A stretch of DNA of 64,000 nt, from assembly GCA_030490835.1 (NCBI GenBank), contig CM059973.1, positions 61,198,008 to 61,262,007 on the forward strand. The letters run 5' to 3'. Below, one piece after another: positions 34,916 through 46,873 of the stretch. How positions within the stretch are numbered: the stretch's first letter is position 1; each line of letters begins with the position of its first letter. The notes under the pieces were generated by a model. It did not search any database and was not told the origin of the DNA. It saw nothing but the letters and a program-made list of their open reading frames with translations. This DNA comes from Annona cherimola (Eukaryota; Streptophyta; Magnoliopsida; Magnoliales; Annonaceae). A program made the position numbers and the translations under genes.

Positions 34916-34928
34916 AATCTCCCCTTCC
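34916..34928 (-). promoter_or_regulatory. Polypurine tract of the inner copia element
   Basis: Minus-strand GGAAGGGGAGATT directly upstream of the 3' LTR, the plus-strand DNA priming site in LTR elements. Confidence 0.85.
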
Positions 34929-34930
34929 GA

Positions 34931-37900
34931 CTACACGGAGGGATTTGTCATCCCAACGATAGAACGACAAACTTCAAGCTTCTCCCTTAGTAGAGCCTTC
35001 GTCAACATATCAGAGCCATTATAATCGGTATGGATTTTCTCAAGTTCAAACAACTTGTCATTAATAGCTTCTCTTATCCAATGATACCTCACATCAATGT
35101 GCTTTGATCTTGCATGAAAAGAAGAATTCTTACCAAGGTGAATTGCGCTTTGACTATCACAAAATACTATATATCTCTGTTGTTTGAAGCCAAGCTCATG
35201 TAAAAACCTCTTCATCCACAACATTTCTTTGCATGCTTCAGTCGCTGCAATGAATTCTGCTTCGGTTGTAGAAAGTGCAACACATTTCTGTAGCCTTGAT
35301 TGCCAAGCTACAGCTCCCCCTGCAAAAGTAATCAAGGAACCAGAGGTAGACTTTCGAGTGTCCACATCTCCTGCCATATCTGCATCTGTGTAGCCAATTA
35401 GTAAGGGTTTCTCATTGCCAAAACAAAGTCTCAAACTGGAAGTACCTCGTAGATATCTCATAATCCACTTAACTGCATTCCAATGCTCTCTCCCAGGATT
35501 AGACAAGAACCGGCTTACAACACCAACTGCATAAGCTATGTCTGGTCTTGTACATACCATTGCATACATCAAACTTCCCACAGCTGAAGCATATGGAACC
35601 CTTTCCATGTCTTTCTTCTCTGCATCTGTAGAGGGACACTGCTCAATGTTTAGCTTAAAATGAGTAGCAAGAGGAGAGTTAACCGCTTTAGCTTTGTCCA
35701 TGTTGAACCTCTGAAGTACCTTCTCAATGTAGTTCTCCTGTGACAGATATAACTTCTTGGCATTCCTCTCACGAAGAATGCTTATGCCAAGAATTTGCTT
35801 TGCCGGCCCTAAATCCTTCATAGCAAAAATTTGACTTAGTTGCGTCTTCAACCTATCAATCCTTGAAGAATTGTTTCCAACAATCAACATATCATCGACA
35901 TAAAGCAATAGTATAATAATATCATCATCAGAGAATTTCTGCACAAAGACACAATGATCAGAAGTTGTTTTTCGATAGCCATGTTTCTCCATAACTGACT
36001 CAAACTTCTTATACCATTGTCTTGGTGCTTGCTTCAAGCCATAGAGGTTTTTTCTCAGCTTGCACACATAGTCCTCTTTTCCTTTTACCATGAAACCCTC
36101 TGGCTGCTCCATATAAATTTCCTTGTCTAGTTCACCATGAAGAAAAGCAGTCTTTACATCCATTTGTTCAATCTCCAAATCAAGACTAGCTGCTAGACCC
36201 AAAACCACACGAATAGATGACATTTTAACAACTGGAGAAAAAATCTCATCAAAATCAATACCTTTCTTTTGATTGAATCCCTTGACGACCAATCTAGCTT
36301 TGTATCGAGGTTGTGTAGTATCTTGTTCTTGCTTCACTCTGTATACCCACTTGTTCTTCAAAGCTCTTTTGCCCATAGGCAACTTTACCAACTCAAATGT
36401 ATGATTTTCATGCAGTGACTTCATCTCATCTCTCATGGCTTCAACCCACTCCTTCTTGTGTTCATCTTCCATGGCTTCTGCATAACATTCGGGCTCTCCC
36501 CCGTCAGTCAGTAACACATATTCATCAACAGAATATCGTGTAGAAGGATGGCGATCTCTAGTAGACCTCCTGAGTGGAACATCTGGTGGAACTTCTGGTA
36601 CTGGTGACTGCTCAACAATGTCATCATTAATCTCAACCTGTGTATGAGTATCAACATCAACTGTACCATCCTGGTCATCTTGAACTTCATCTCTAACCTG
36701 TACTGGCACATGTGTCAAAGGAACTGGATCCAAGTCTGTTAAATTATCATAATATTGAGAAACTGTTTTAACTGTTTTCTCAATATCTTGTATGGTTTGG
36801 TCTTCCATAAACACAACATCTCGGCTTCTTACAAGCTTTTTCTGTACCGGATCATAAAACCTGTAACCAAAATCATCTTGGCCATAGCCAATAAATACAC
36901 ACTGCCTTGTCTTGACATCAAGCTTAGACCTCTCATCTTTGGGAATATGCACAAAGGCCTTACATCCAAAGACACGCAAGTGACTATAGGATACATCTTT
37001 TCCCAACCAAACTTTGTTTGGAACATCAAAATTTAAAGGAACACAAGGCGTGAGATTTAACACATGTACAACGGTACTCAAAGCCTCACCCCAAAAAGAT
37101 CCTGGCAACTGTGCATATGAAAGCAAACATCTTACCCTTTCAACTAGTGTTCTGTTCATCCTCTCAGCTAGCCCATTTAACTGAGGAGTCTTCGGAGGTG
37201 TCCTTTGATGCCTAATACCCAGCTGTTTGCAATATTCATCAAAAGGACCACAATACTCACCTCCATTATCAGTTCTGAAACACTTCAACTTCTTCCCAGT
37301 CTGTCTCTCAACTGAGGTCTGAAACTGTTTAAACACATCTAACACTTGGTCTTTTGTCTTCAAGGTATAGACCCATAACTTCCTTGAATGATCATCTATA
37401 AAAGTCACAAAATAGAGAGCACCACCAAGTGTTTTTACTTTCATGGGACCACAAACATCAGAATATACTAAATCAAGTATACCCGGCTGTCTTGAAGGAG
37501 GGGATATTTTAAAGGCAACTCTGTTTTGCTTCCCTGCCAAGCAATGAGCACATTTCTTCAATGCTGTATTCTTCAATCCAGAAAGAAGATTTTTCTTTGC
37601 CAAAACCATCAAACCCTTCTCACTCATGTGGCATAGTCTTCTATGCCATAGCTCTGTTGTACTTTCATTCTCCATTGCATTGATAATACAAGAAGAAACC
37701 TTTGCCTGCATGAAGTACAATGAGGAGCACTTCTTGCCTCTAGCCACAATCATAGAACCTTTAGTAAGCTTCCAATGACCATCATTGAAGGTGTTGCAAA
37801 ACCCCTCGTCATCAAGTTTACCTGCTGAAATCAAATTCAAGCGAATATCAGGAATATGTTTAACATTTTTCAAAAGCAACATCGTACTATTGTTGGTCTC

Positions 37901-38915
37901 CAAGCACACATCTCCCATGCCTACGGCTTTAGCTACACCATTGTTACCCATCTTAACATTCTCAAAGTCTCCGGATGTATAAGATGTAAAGAAGTCTCTT
38001 CGTGATGTAGCATGAATGGAGGCACCGCTATCAATCACCCAACTAGTGTCATGGCATGCAAGGTTGACAACATCATCATCATACACAACAAGGAAGTCAT
38101 CTGTGATGGCAGAAACTCTATCAACATCATTACTATCATCAGTTTCTTTTTCTATCCCTTTTTCATTTTTGTAGTCTCTTTTGAGTTGTCGACAATACTT
38201 CTTTATATGCCCCCTTTTACCACAGTGATAACACTCAACATTGGCAAACCTGTTTGACTTGCTTTTGCTTCTGTCTCTGTTCTTCGGACCTTTACTCTTG
38301 CTCCTCCCCCTCTTTTCCATGACTAAGACATCTGACTGTGACGGACCCTGTGACTTTCTTCTCATCTCTTCATTTAAAATACTACTCTTAGCCAAATCCA
38401 TAGTGATTACACCATTTGGAGCTGAGTTAGATACCGACATTCTAAACGTCTCCCACGAGTCCGGCAATGTGCCTAGAAGCCATAACCCCTGCACCTCATC
38501 TTCAAACTTGATATTCATCCCAGCCAACTGATTAAGAATTCCCTGGTAAGCATTCAAGTGATCTGATAAAGGAGTTCCATCCCTGTATTTCAAGCCCATC
38601 AACTTCTTTATTAGAAACAACTTGTTGTTCCCCGGTTTTTCGAGCATACAGCTGTTCAAGCCTGTCCCATAAAGAACGTGCATTTGTTTCTTCACTGACA
38701 TGGTTTAAAACATTATCATCCACCCACTGCCTGATATACCCACATACTTGACGATGAAGTAAAGTCAATTCAGCATCAGTTTTTTCTACGGGTTTTTGTT
38801 CCGCAAACACAGGCAAATAAAAATCTTTGACATATAGCAGGTCTTCCATTTTTTCCTTCCACACATGATAATTTGAACCATTCAAATTAATCATTCTACT
38901 TGTATTAACCTCCAT
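34931..38915 (-). pseudogene. Copia gag-pol polyprotein with one frameshift in gag
   Basis: Encodes the structural and enzymatic proteins of the retrotransposon. Gag starts at the ATG ending at 38915 ('[20 protein letters not shown]', copia gag opening). Near the C-run at 38630-38633 the frame shifts by one base; the rest continues as a long frame read to a stop at 34931. Numbered from an internal Met at 38701, the second frame has 1256 residues: zinc knuckle CYHCGKRGHIKKYC (157-170), protease DSGA (about 224-227), integrase zinc finger H353/H358/C384/C387 and catalytic D415, D478, E513, RT with YVDD at 934-937, RNase H from about 1103. The summed length is close to Tnt1-94 (about 1,330 residues). 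The only lesion I see is the frameshift; a sequencing error is possible. Confidence 0.93.
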
Positions 38916-38949
38916 CGTTCAACACAAGGCACAAGATTACTAAAACCTC

Positions 38950-38961
38950 GCTCTGATACCA
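38950..38961 (-). promoter_or_regulatory. Primer-binding site, initiator tRNA-Met
   Basis: The + strand reads GCTCTGATACCA, an exact complement of the plant copia PBS, ending two bases before the 5' LTR. Confidence 0.95.
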
Positions 38962-38963
38962 CT

Positions 38964-39594
38964 TGTTGGGATTTTAGCCTATCCCCTTTTTGTGTGGATT
39001 AAACAGGAATAATTAATCACAGACAATAAATATTGCAAATGATAAACAATCAAACCACGGAAAAACACACCACAATTTTACGTGGAAAACCCCTCTTTAC
39101 CAAAGGGGAAAAACCACGGGACCCAGTCCACGTAAATCTTCCACTATAAAATAATGGGAATACAATGCAATGTCTTCTCTAGTAAAAACTAGAGGATTTC
39201 ATCATCACAATAAGGATGGATTTTAATACAGAAATTAACCAGGATAGATCTCACCAAATCTGAGATGACGGCGGAATTTTCTCTCTTGATGGCTGGAAGA
39301 GATAACTGCCGTAGAAGCCTTGAGCATATGACGATAAAATCCGGAGCTGCTGCTGCTGCTTCTCTGAAATCTGAGAGGGGAAGAGAGACTCTCTCTCTGA
39401 CGAAAAAAAAATCGTCGCTGCCGAGAGAGGAGACGCTGCCAAGAGGAGAAGAGAGAGAGATGTGATATCTCTCTCTCTCTCACACGCCGAAAGCAGAAAA
39501 GGAGGGGGACAAGAGCAGGTGGGGCATTATTGAATAATGCCAAATGGGTGGGGCCCCCCACTTTTGACTTCACGTGGGAGGAACCCACCTAACA
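38964..39594 (-). repeat. 5' LTR of the inner copia element
   Basis: 631 bp, same length as the 3' LTR, two differences. Drives transcription on the minus strand in elements of this type; no TATA box was assigned with confidence. Confidence 0.97.
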
Positions 39595-40413
39595 CCCAAA
39601 AGAAGTTAGAGATCATATCCATACCCGTCAATGAGTAGAGTGCTCACCAACCTAGATAAAGAATTTGACCACTACAGCAGTCGCATCCAAGCTAATAGCC
39701 ACTCCCACGCTCATTGCCATTGTCATTGTAGCAAAATTAGATGAAGAGAAGTTGGTGTCAAAGATGAGGATCGAGGAGATAGGGAATTCAGGACTATGAG
39801 AGAGTATCATGACTCCATTATCAACTTCACTAAAGGAGGGCCGATAGAAGAAATTGGGGGTGTTCAAGAAGACTTCATTAACGTCATTAGCTTCATGGCT
39901 AAACAACTTAAAGTCATTTATGTGGAGGGTTGGGAGAATATAGGAAAGGGCAAGAGGCAACATTACTAGTCAACTTCTCCATGTCTTCGAGATGCTTGTC
40001 ATTATGCCAAAAGGGATGTGATCGCCTCAGCAAATGAGGTGATCAATATATTCATTAGAGGGTAATGGAGTAGCTCACAAGCTAAGTGGAACTCAAATGG
40101 ATTTCTATTTAGTGAGTCGGTGGCAACTATCCACTGTGTTTGGGATCCAAGACGAGTGGCATCCACCATGGTTATATGTGTTAAAATCTGATGGATTGAG
40201 ACTTGGGAAGATTCAAGCAAAGTTAATGCTCATGCACCACGCTCCTCACCAAAAATTTTAAGATGTTCTTGATGCTTCTTACTAGTTGCGTTCAAGTTCA
40301 ATTCATCATCCAAGGCCTCATCCACCTCAAGCTCATCACTTCAACTATTCTTTGTATTTTTTCCATTCTTATTGTTCTCATTATGTGCAAGGTGGATTTT
40401 AAGCCAGGTTGAA

Positions 40414-40675
40414 TGATAGGATTTATTAATAGGGATGGTTGGGATGAGTTACACATATGAGATATATCTAAGAGATGCTTTGTATTTGCAACTTGAATGT
40501 AAGGAGGGACTATTTAAGGAGGGTGATGATCTGTGTTCTTTTTCATTTTTTAGTTGAATGAGGGAGAGGGAGATCAACCTCTTCCCTATGTCAATTCTTT
40601 CAATATCGGTGCCCCCATCTCACGCATTGTAATTCCTCATTGAATTGAATAAGATCATCAAGATTAGTTCTAACA
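40414..40675 (+). repeat. Right LTR of the middle element
   Basis: 262 bp, ends CTAACA and is followed by GATGG. Aligns over its length with 33543-33772. Confidence 0.8.
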
Positions 40676-41609
40676 GATGGCAACTATGGCATCCAACATT
40701 TTGGGTTTTCCTATTTTAGGAAGAAGATCATGCATTTATTATGGTGTATCAAAGGAGTGTGGAAGCAAAGTGCACATGTATCTTAGTTTTCATGATTTTA
40801 GAGTTAGAATTTTATGTTTCAGGTATGCTATCATATATTTTTGGATGTTGCAAACACATTTGGTGGATTTTTCTTCGATAGTGTGGGAACTAATGTAGTG
40901 TGCAAATCAAAAATAATGTGATGATTAGAGAGATTCTAATGTTTAGATCTAGTCAATTTAAGGTATTATAATTCATGTGAACAATGTAGATCAAAAGGAT
41001 ATTTTATTTTTAGGTATGGTCAAGTTAAGATTGAGGTTGATTAAGTTCAATCTAATTTGAAGTAGCAATCACGAGCAAAGCCAGTGCAATCATATGGTTG
41101 ATGTTGTATGGAGATGGTTTAGATTGAGGTAGAATGGACTTCATTGAGCTATGAATATGTTGAATTGTTGGATGTCTATAGTTATGCTATTACTAAGGAT
41201 GCATAGAGACTGCATAGAGGTAGATTGATTTTTACAAGTTTTGCATTGGACGGTGGTTATATGAATCTAAGAATGTGTTGACATTAGATCATAAGGAGAG
41301 CCTGAGAGTCTTGTGAATATAATAGTGTAAAAAAATGAATGCGGATCATATTTGTTTAGTAGATGATATATAAGAGGCGTATGATCAAGTGCATGGTTAA
41401 TACACAAATGCAGGTTAGAACATGTTTGAGATTCATGTTGCTTTGGGTATGAAAGTAGGGTGCTCCCTCAAGTAAAGAGATTTGATGTCATGTTGTGTTG
41501 AAGTATGAGGACTAATGAACTAACTGATGATTGAGTTATAGAATAGTCAAAGATACGGTTATTCTCTGAGTTGGCTTGATGTGTGCATAATCCAATCTGA
41601 GGTGGAGAT

Positions 41610-41993
41610 TATTAATATTGCATCTTGTATTCTATGCATATATTATTTGCATAAATACTCATAGGAGTCTTATTATTAATGTATCAGTTAAAGATTAAAT
41701 GGAGCCCATAAAGGCATCCCAATGGGGCATGAGAGAAGGGTTGTCAAAGTGTTATCTTTGATGATGTGTATGAGATATTTAGAAATGAGCATGAGTCATT
41801 CCATGTGTGTCCTTATAACTTATTCATCACAGTAGATTATTATCTCTCTCCAATAGTTTTTCTTCTATGGCGAAGGGTTTTTATATAAATTTTGGTATCT
41901 TATGTGCATTAACTTCTCATTATTTATTCGATCTTGATTTATTGTGTATGCTTTTGTATTAATTCATATGAATTTGAATCACATTTTCTAACA
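41610..41993 (+). repeat. Right LTR of the outer element
   Basis: 384 bp. Follows the polypurine tract GAGGTGGAGAT and ends TTCTAACA, then the target duplication AAAGC. Confidence 0.82.
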
Positions 41994-41998
41994 AAAGC

Positions 41999-43226
41999 AA
42001 ATAACTCTATATGGTTGAGGCAAGCTTTGTGATTTTTTTGTGAGCCCTTCCACCTTCAATAAAGGAGATGAGGCCTCTTAGTCTACATTTAAAGGAGTTG
42101 TTTCATAAGTATTTTTTTTTTACCTTCAATACACTCAAAGAGAAGAAATGATTGATGTCATTATGTTTCCATAGCTAGTGCCAGATAATGAAGAGCACTT
42201 TTGATAAGTATTAATAATTATAGAGCAAATCTACACTAAAATAAAGAAGGTAAAGAATTTTACTTAGAAAAGAAAAACTCAATTGATTTGAAGCATTCTT
42301 GAAAAGCCGTGAAGGAGAAAATTTTCATTATGTTGAGAATCTCAAACTATAGCTCCATGAAATTGGATAATGCCTTACAATTGGAGCAAAGAGAGAGAAG
42401 AAGAGATGTAATGCCGAAGCTTTTTTGAGAGAAAGAACTACTTTTTAAGGTACCTTTTATTGCAGAAAATATTGAAATATTTTAGTGTTGCCTTGCCTCC
42501 TCTCCAAATTTTGGCCAATTTTGAAATCAAATCAAAATCTAATTCACTTATTGCAATTAAAATTATTTTTAACTAAAAAATAATTTTACTTAAAACAAAT
42601 GTATACATTAGCTCAATTTAAGGAAGGTGTATATCAACATAATAATACTGTTTAATTTATTCATTGTTTTTAAAGCTGTTAATTCAATATCAAATCATAT
42701 AATACATTATTTTTATATAAACAACTAATTTCAAAAGGTATTATAACATCCTAATACAAATATGAGTAATCCGAGTGTTTTTCACAATTTACAAATAGGG
42801 CTCAGATTATGATTTTTGGAGTCATAATAAAATAAATAATCATAAACAAAACGAGTAGATACAATGTCAATTTCACTATTAAAATAGGCAAAAGGAGGAA
42901 GAGGGGTGCAACAATGAATTATTTTAGTGTTGTCACAACCATTAAAACATTGCTCTAATCATAGTGTTTGCATAAAATTTAAAATATTTTTATGACATAT
43001 ATAAACATGTTATAACTTCAAGTATTGATGTATTAATGTTGAGTTGTTGAAGTAGGCCTATTTGCACCATTTTATGGGATCTTCCACAAGGCCTTATTTG
43101 CATCATTGTCCATTTGAACCGATTCAATGTTGGCTTAATGAATCTATATATGTCGAACCAACTTTTGTTTATGAAAATGTTGAACCAACTTTAAGTGACG
43201 ACTACTTTGAAATTTTCTGCATCAAG
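41999..43226. other. Intergenic DNA, nothing recognised
   Basis: AT-rich, no domain-bearing ORF and no element boundary that I can support. Confidence 0.5.
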
Positions 43227-43227
43227 T

Positions 43228-43235
43228 TTGATTCT

Positions 43236-43272
<37 letters not shown>

Positions 43273-43274
43273 AT
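43228..43274. repeat. (TA)n(TG)n microsatellite
   Basis: A short TA run passes into about 15 TG units, ending in GTATA. It adjoins the left end of hairpin element C1. Confidence 0.95.
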
Positions 43275-43833
43275 AGGGTTCGGCTTCTATTAACTGGTTT
43301 ACGTAGAAGCGGACCCATATAACCCTTTTAAAATCTAAGATTTTGATCTTTGACGGAAAATTCAATCCATTCATTGTATTTAATATTATTTATCTATCTA
43401 AGGGATCAAGTTTCATCCCAATCAAGTATGTTTATGGGCCACATTTGTTAAAAAATATATATATTCATGTATAAATTATGAAAAATGTTAAAATGTCAAT
43501 TTTAAAGTAGCATTTTTGACATCTAAACCGTTCAAAATATCATTTCCGTGTGAATAAATGATTTTATAAAGTATTATTATATTCTAATACATATATAAAT
43601 AGATCTAAGCATTTTTCATAATTTACATATGAATATATATATATATATTTGAACAAATATGACCCATAAACATACTTGATTGGAATAAAACTTGGTCTCC
43701 TAGATAAACAAATGATGTTAAATACAATGAATGGGTTGAGTTTTCCATTAAGGATCAAAATCTTAGATTTTGAAAGGGTTACATGAATCCGCTTCTTATA
43801 ATCCGGTTACATAGAAGCGAGACCGATTCATAT
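43275..43833. mobile_element. Large hairpin element C1
   Basis: About 560 bp that folds on itself. The left end CGGCTTCTATTAACTGG...GTAGAAGCGG is mirrored by CCGCTTCTTATAATCCGG...ATAGAAGCG on the right. The arms match through AACCCTTTTAAAATCTAAG / TTAGATTTTGAAAGGGTT, AAATTCAATCCATTCATTG and AAGTATGTTTATGGG. Each terminus is itself a small inverted repeat. No coding content. Superfamily not established; the 6-of-9 similarity at C2 flanks would fit a Mutator-like element. Confidence 0.75.
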
Positions 43834-43846
43834 ATTAGAATTATTT

Positions 43847-45240
43847 TAGGGTGTGTTTAGTAATAGATAAAAAAATTGAACAAAATGTTGTTAAAAAAGT
43901 GCGAGGTGATGGAAATGTTAAAAGGATTGATTACAAGTAAAGAAAATAATGATAAAGATATATCGTTGTATGGAAAAATATAAAAATAGTTGAAATATAG
44001 AGTTAATAATAGGAAAGTGGGATAATTAGGAAATTAAGATAATATATAAAAGGTCATTTACAACAAGATGGTTGGTTTAGATTTCAAAATTTTACCTTGG
44101 CGTAATTAAGTATTTCTACATTTAGAAAAAGTGAGAAATGTTTACATTGAATTAGATGGATGATTATTTTCTTGAGGGTTATAATCTAGTGCAAACATTT
44201 TTGTCCATACACCCTTTGATTTTTTAATCTTATTTTCTTATGATCTTAACATCACATATATTAAAATTTTGTGTCATATGCTCATTTATAGAATTTAATA
44301 CTTATATATTTACCCTCAAAAGTTGTTAAAACATGTTCCAAATCTTAATGATTTTTGACATCATAAATATATACCTATTAAAAAAATAATAAATAATTTA
44401 AATTCTATGAAATACTTTTTAAGAGTATGTTGGAGGTAAAAGAATAACTTTCTTACTCCTTAGTCCACATTATTTTTCATTTTTTATATAACTAATTTAT
44501 TTATTTTATTTTTATTTTAGTTATTATCTCTAGTAAATCACATTTCTCTCTTATTCTTTGAAATGTTTTTTATAATGTGTTCACTTTTTTCCTTACACTA
44601 AATATATTACAAACAATGTAAAAGGAGAACAAATTTTCCACTTCTCTTTGTCAACCTTTGATATAATTTTACAACTTAATTATCTAATTACCTTTTTATT
44701 TTATATGTTTGGCAAATAGACAACTTTAATATAAATATTCTATTTTTCAATCATGTCTTCAATTTTTTATATAACTACTTTATCATTTCAACTTTATTCT
44801 CTTCACTCCTATTATATCACATCACACCCTGTTCATTTCAAAAAAAAATTCCACCAAAAATTCTCCTATTTTTCCCACCTCCCAAACCCACACATTTCTA
44901 TCATTTTTCACAATTTTTGACAGTTAGACGGTTTATTTTAACTTTAGTTCATTTATTCCTAATAATTATCCTTCTTATTTCACATCACTCATCAAATTTT
45001 AAATCTTTTTCCCATTCTCACTTTCCTATTTAATTTTACAACTTGCCAAAATCACCCCAAAATCATATATGATGATATGGATAAGATGAAAAATTAGGGG
45101 AGTGGGAAAGTCTATATATTTCAAAATATAAGAGCAGTGTAATATAATATAAGTAAAGTAAAAATAAATAAGATATTTATATAAAAGTAATTGAAATATA
45201 TGAATATAAATGAAATTAAGATAATTAGGACTAAGTAATT
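43847..45240. mobile_element. Mixed Tourist-like fragments
   Basis: GGGTGTGTTTAGTAATAG at about 43849 is a Tourist-like left end, followed by an interior that runs like the inverted copies (AATAATGATAAAGATATATCG). At about 44690-44870 another fragment reads in the + sense (CTATTTTTCAATCATGTCTTC, CAACTTTATTCTCTTCACTCC). A matching right end, TTACCAAACAAAGCC, occurs at about 45820. Boundaries cannot be resolved by eye. Confidence 0.4.
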
Positions 45241-45247
45241 AAGAGAG

Positions 45248-45786
45248 GATTCCGCTTCTATATTACCAGGTTATATAGAAGCAGAGCCATATAACTCCTT
45301 CAAAATTCAAGATTTTGATTTTTGATGAAAAATTCAATCCATTTATTACATTTAACATCATTTGTTTATTTAGGATACCACATTTTATCCCAATCTAGTA
45401 CGTTTATGAGCTACATTTGTTGAAAAATGTATACATTTGTGTGTAAATTATACAAAATGCTTAGCTCCATTCATACATGTATTAAAGTATAATAATACTT
45501 TATAGAATCATTTGTCCACATAGTATTGATATTTTAGATAGCATAGATATTGAAAAAATCACTTCAAAATTGATATTTTAGCATCGAGTTATTTTATTAA
45601 GTTGATTTTATACATTTATAGATAGGACCCATATACAGTAAAATTAAATAAATAAAAGGATTTTTAAGATAATACACATGATATTAAATACAATAAATGA
45701 AGTGAATTTTTCATTAACTATCAAGAGTTTAAAAATAAAAGGAGTCACAAAAAAAAGAGTTTGATAGAAGCAGGGCCGATTAAGAT
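45248..45786. mobile_element. Large hairpin element C2
   Basis: Left CCGCTTCTATATTACCAGG...ATAGAAGCAGAGCC and right TTGATAGAAGCAGGGCCGAT share the C1 terminal design, with the arm block TTTTTGATGAAAAATTCAATC and its complement near 45690-45730. The flanks TTAAGAGAG and TTAAGATAT agree at six of nine bases. Confidence 0.65.
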
Positions 45787-45859
45787 ATAATAAATGGAAA
45801 ACCACTTTCCCTTACAATTGTATTACCAAACAAAGCCAAAGCATGAGTGCTGCGTCCAT

Positions 45860-46100
45860 CTGGGGCGTCTGGTCATATGTACCCGAGTGCATTGATTTTT
45901 AAAATTACTAAAATGTGCATTGATTTAAAATTACTAAAATATTGTTGATTTTTTAAAATCTCAAAAAAAATTTTAAATGGTAAAAATTGATACATGCGTT
46001 AAATAAACTTGGATTAACAGTTATGTAAAAAAATTTAAAAATAAATTCTTACACACAGGTGCACTGAGGCTCAATGCATTCGTATGCATGCCGTATTCAT
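45860..46100. mobile_element. Hairpin MITE fragment (H family), copy H6
   Basis: Retains the right half: TTTAAATGGTAAAAATTG, GCGTTAAATAAACTTGGATT, then CAGGTGCACTGAGGCTCAATGC. The left arm is shortened to ACCCGAGTGCATTGATTTTT. The GTGCACTGAGGC block matches the ends of H4. Confidence 0.6.
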
Positions 46101-46633
46101 TATATCATCACTTTTTTACCAGGTATGTACGGTTGATAATAAGAAATCACATCGAAGACCAAGAAAGAAATACATAGTCCTGATACGCATTCTTGTCTGG
46201 GCGTAAACTGATGTCAGTCCAAACACGGTTCGTTCGTCTTGGCACCTTACACGGGAGAACACCATTTCATTCGATCACAGTCAGAATCGGATGTGACATT
46301 GAAATGTCATGGAACAAACGAAATAACAGATACCAGCACAAAATTCATTCATTTCTCGGTGTGATTAGTTAGGCAGGCGATTGCATTGCCTGGTCTACAT
46401 AGCTATTGAAATTCCGTCTAGGGTTTTGATAGATCCCACCATCTCCGATTACTTACCCGTCCAAATCAGCAACTGAATTATTCAACCGAATATATGTGAA
46501 GACATATGCCGCAATCAGGGGAAGATGGAATTCGCTTTGTGCCCGAAAAGTGCGCCTGACCGTCCACACGCCCCTTCCGGTTTCCCTAGCTATTCTTTTT
46601 CTTTAATCCGGTTATTTGCAAAAATAACTTTTT
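46101..46633. other. Single-copy-looking DNA, no gene recognised
   Basis: Less AT-rich than its surroundings, without repeat signatures and without an ORF over 60 residues that carries a domain. It may be a gene relic or distal regulatory DNA. Confidence 0.35.
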
Positions 46634-46873
46634 AGGGTTGAGTTTGGAGAGAAATTTTATATAAAAGTTTTTGAAAATGGTAGGGTAATTATCAGGAATA
46701 AAGAGAATAAAATTTTAAAAATTACATTAAATATATGAATAGTTGTGTATAGATAATTGATAATGTTGGGTAATTATAGAAGAAAAAAAGTGAATAAATA
46801 ATTAAAATTATGATAGTTGTAAAAAATAAAAAGTTTTAGTTTGAAAAATATTTTTGATAAACAAACAGCTCCT
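46634..46873. mobile_element. Short MITE-like element
   Basis: GGGTTGAGTTTGGAGAG and ACAAACAGCTCC form imperfect inverted ends around 240 bp, with interior motifs like the inverted Tourist-type copies (AAAAAGTGAATAAATAATTA, AAAAAGTTTTAGTTTG). Flanks TTA/TAA. Confidence 0.45.

Larger units (their letters stand above)
34285..39594 (-). mobile_element. Inner Ty1/copia retrotransposon, Tork/Tnt1-like, nearly full length
   Basis: 5310 bp, minus strand, flanked by the perfect 5-bp duplication CCCAA (34280-34284, 39595-39599). LTRs of 631 bp each (34285-34915, 38964-39594) differ at two positions that I can find, so the insertion is recent. The PBS at 38950-38961 is an exact complement of TGGTATCAGAGC (initiator tRNA-Met), two bases from the 5' LTR. 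A purine tract (GGAAGGGGAGATT on the minus strand, 34916-34928) abuts the 3' LTR. The single gag-pol reading frame is complete except for one frameshift. It lies inside the middle element. Confidence 0.97.
33543..40675 (+). mobile_element. Middle LTR retrotransposon (short, non-autonomous)
   Basis: LTRs of 230 bp (33543-33772) and 262 bp (40414-40675) start TGATAGGATTTA and end TAACA. The flanks TATGG (33538-33542) and GATGG (40676-40680) match at four of five bases. A PBS-like AGGCATTAGAG directly follows the left LTR, so the element is + strand. Without the inner insertion its internal region is only about 1.3 kb and has no recognisable protein. It resembles the TRIM/small LARD class of non-autonomous elements. 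It sits in the outer element and is itself split by the inner copia element. Confidence 0.8.
32603..41993 (+). mobile_element. Outer LTR retrotransposon of a three-level nest
   Basis: LTRs at 32603-33004 and 41610-41993 are flanked by the perfect 5-bp duplication AAAGC (32598-32602, 41994-41998). A decayed PBS follows the left LTR: the sequence to TTATGGTTCAT matches the context of plant copia PBS sites. GAGGTGGAGAT at 41599-41609 is the polypurine tract, so the element is + strand. Removing the inserted middle element leaves only about 1.5 kb of internal DNA with no intact ORF, so it is a small or internally deleted element, probably copia. LTR divergence is high, so it is the oldest of the three. 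Confidence 0.85.

Noticed and set aside
38628..38636. Programmed frameshift between gag and pol in the inner copia element
   Set aside because: The shift lies inside gag, not at a gag-pol boundary, and Tnt1-like elements use a single frame. An indel at the C-run is simpler.
34556..39588. Duplicate 117-residue ORFs at 34556-34909 and 39235-39588
   Set aside because: They lie wholly in the two LTRs of the inner copia element, in GA-rich simple sequence; not genes.
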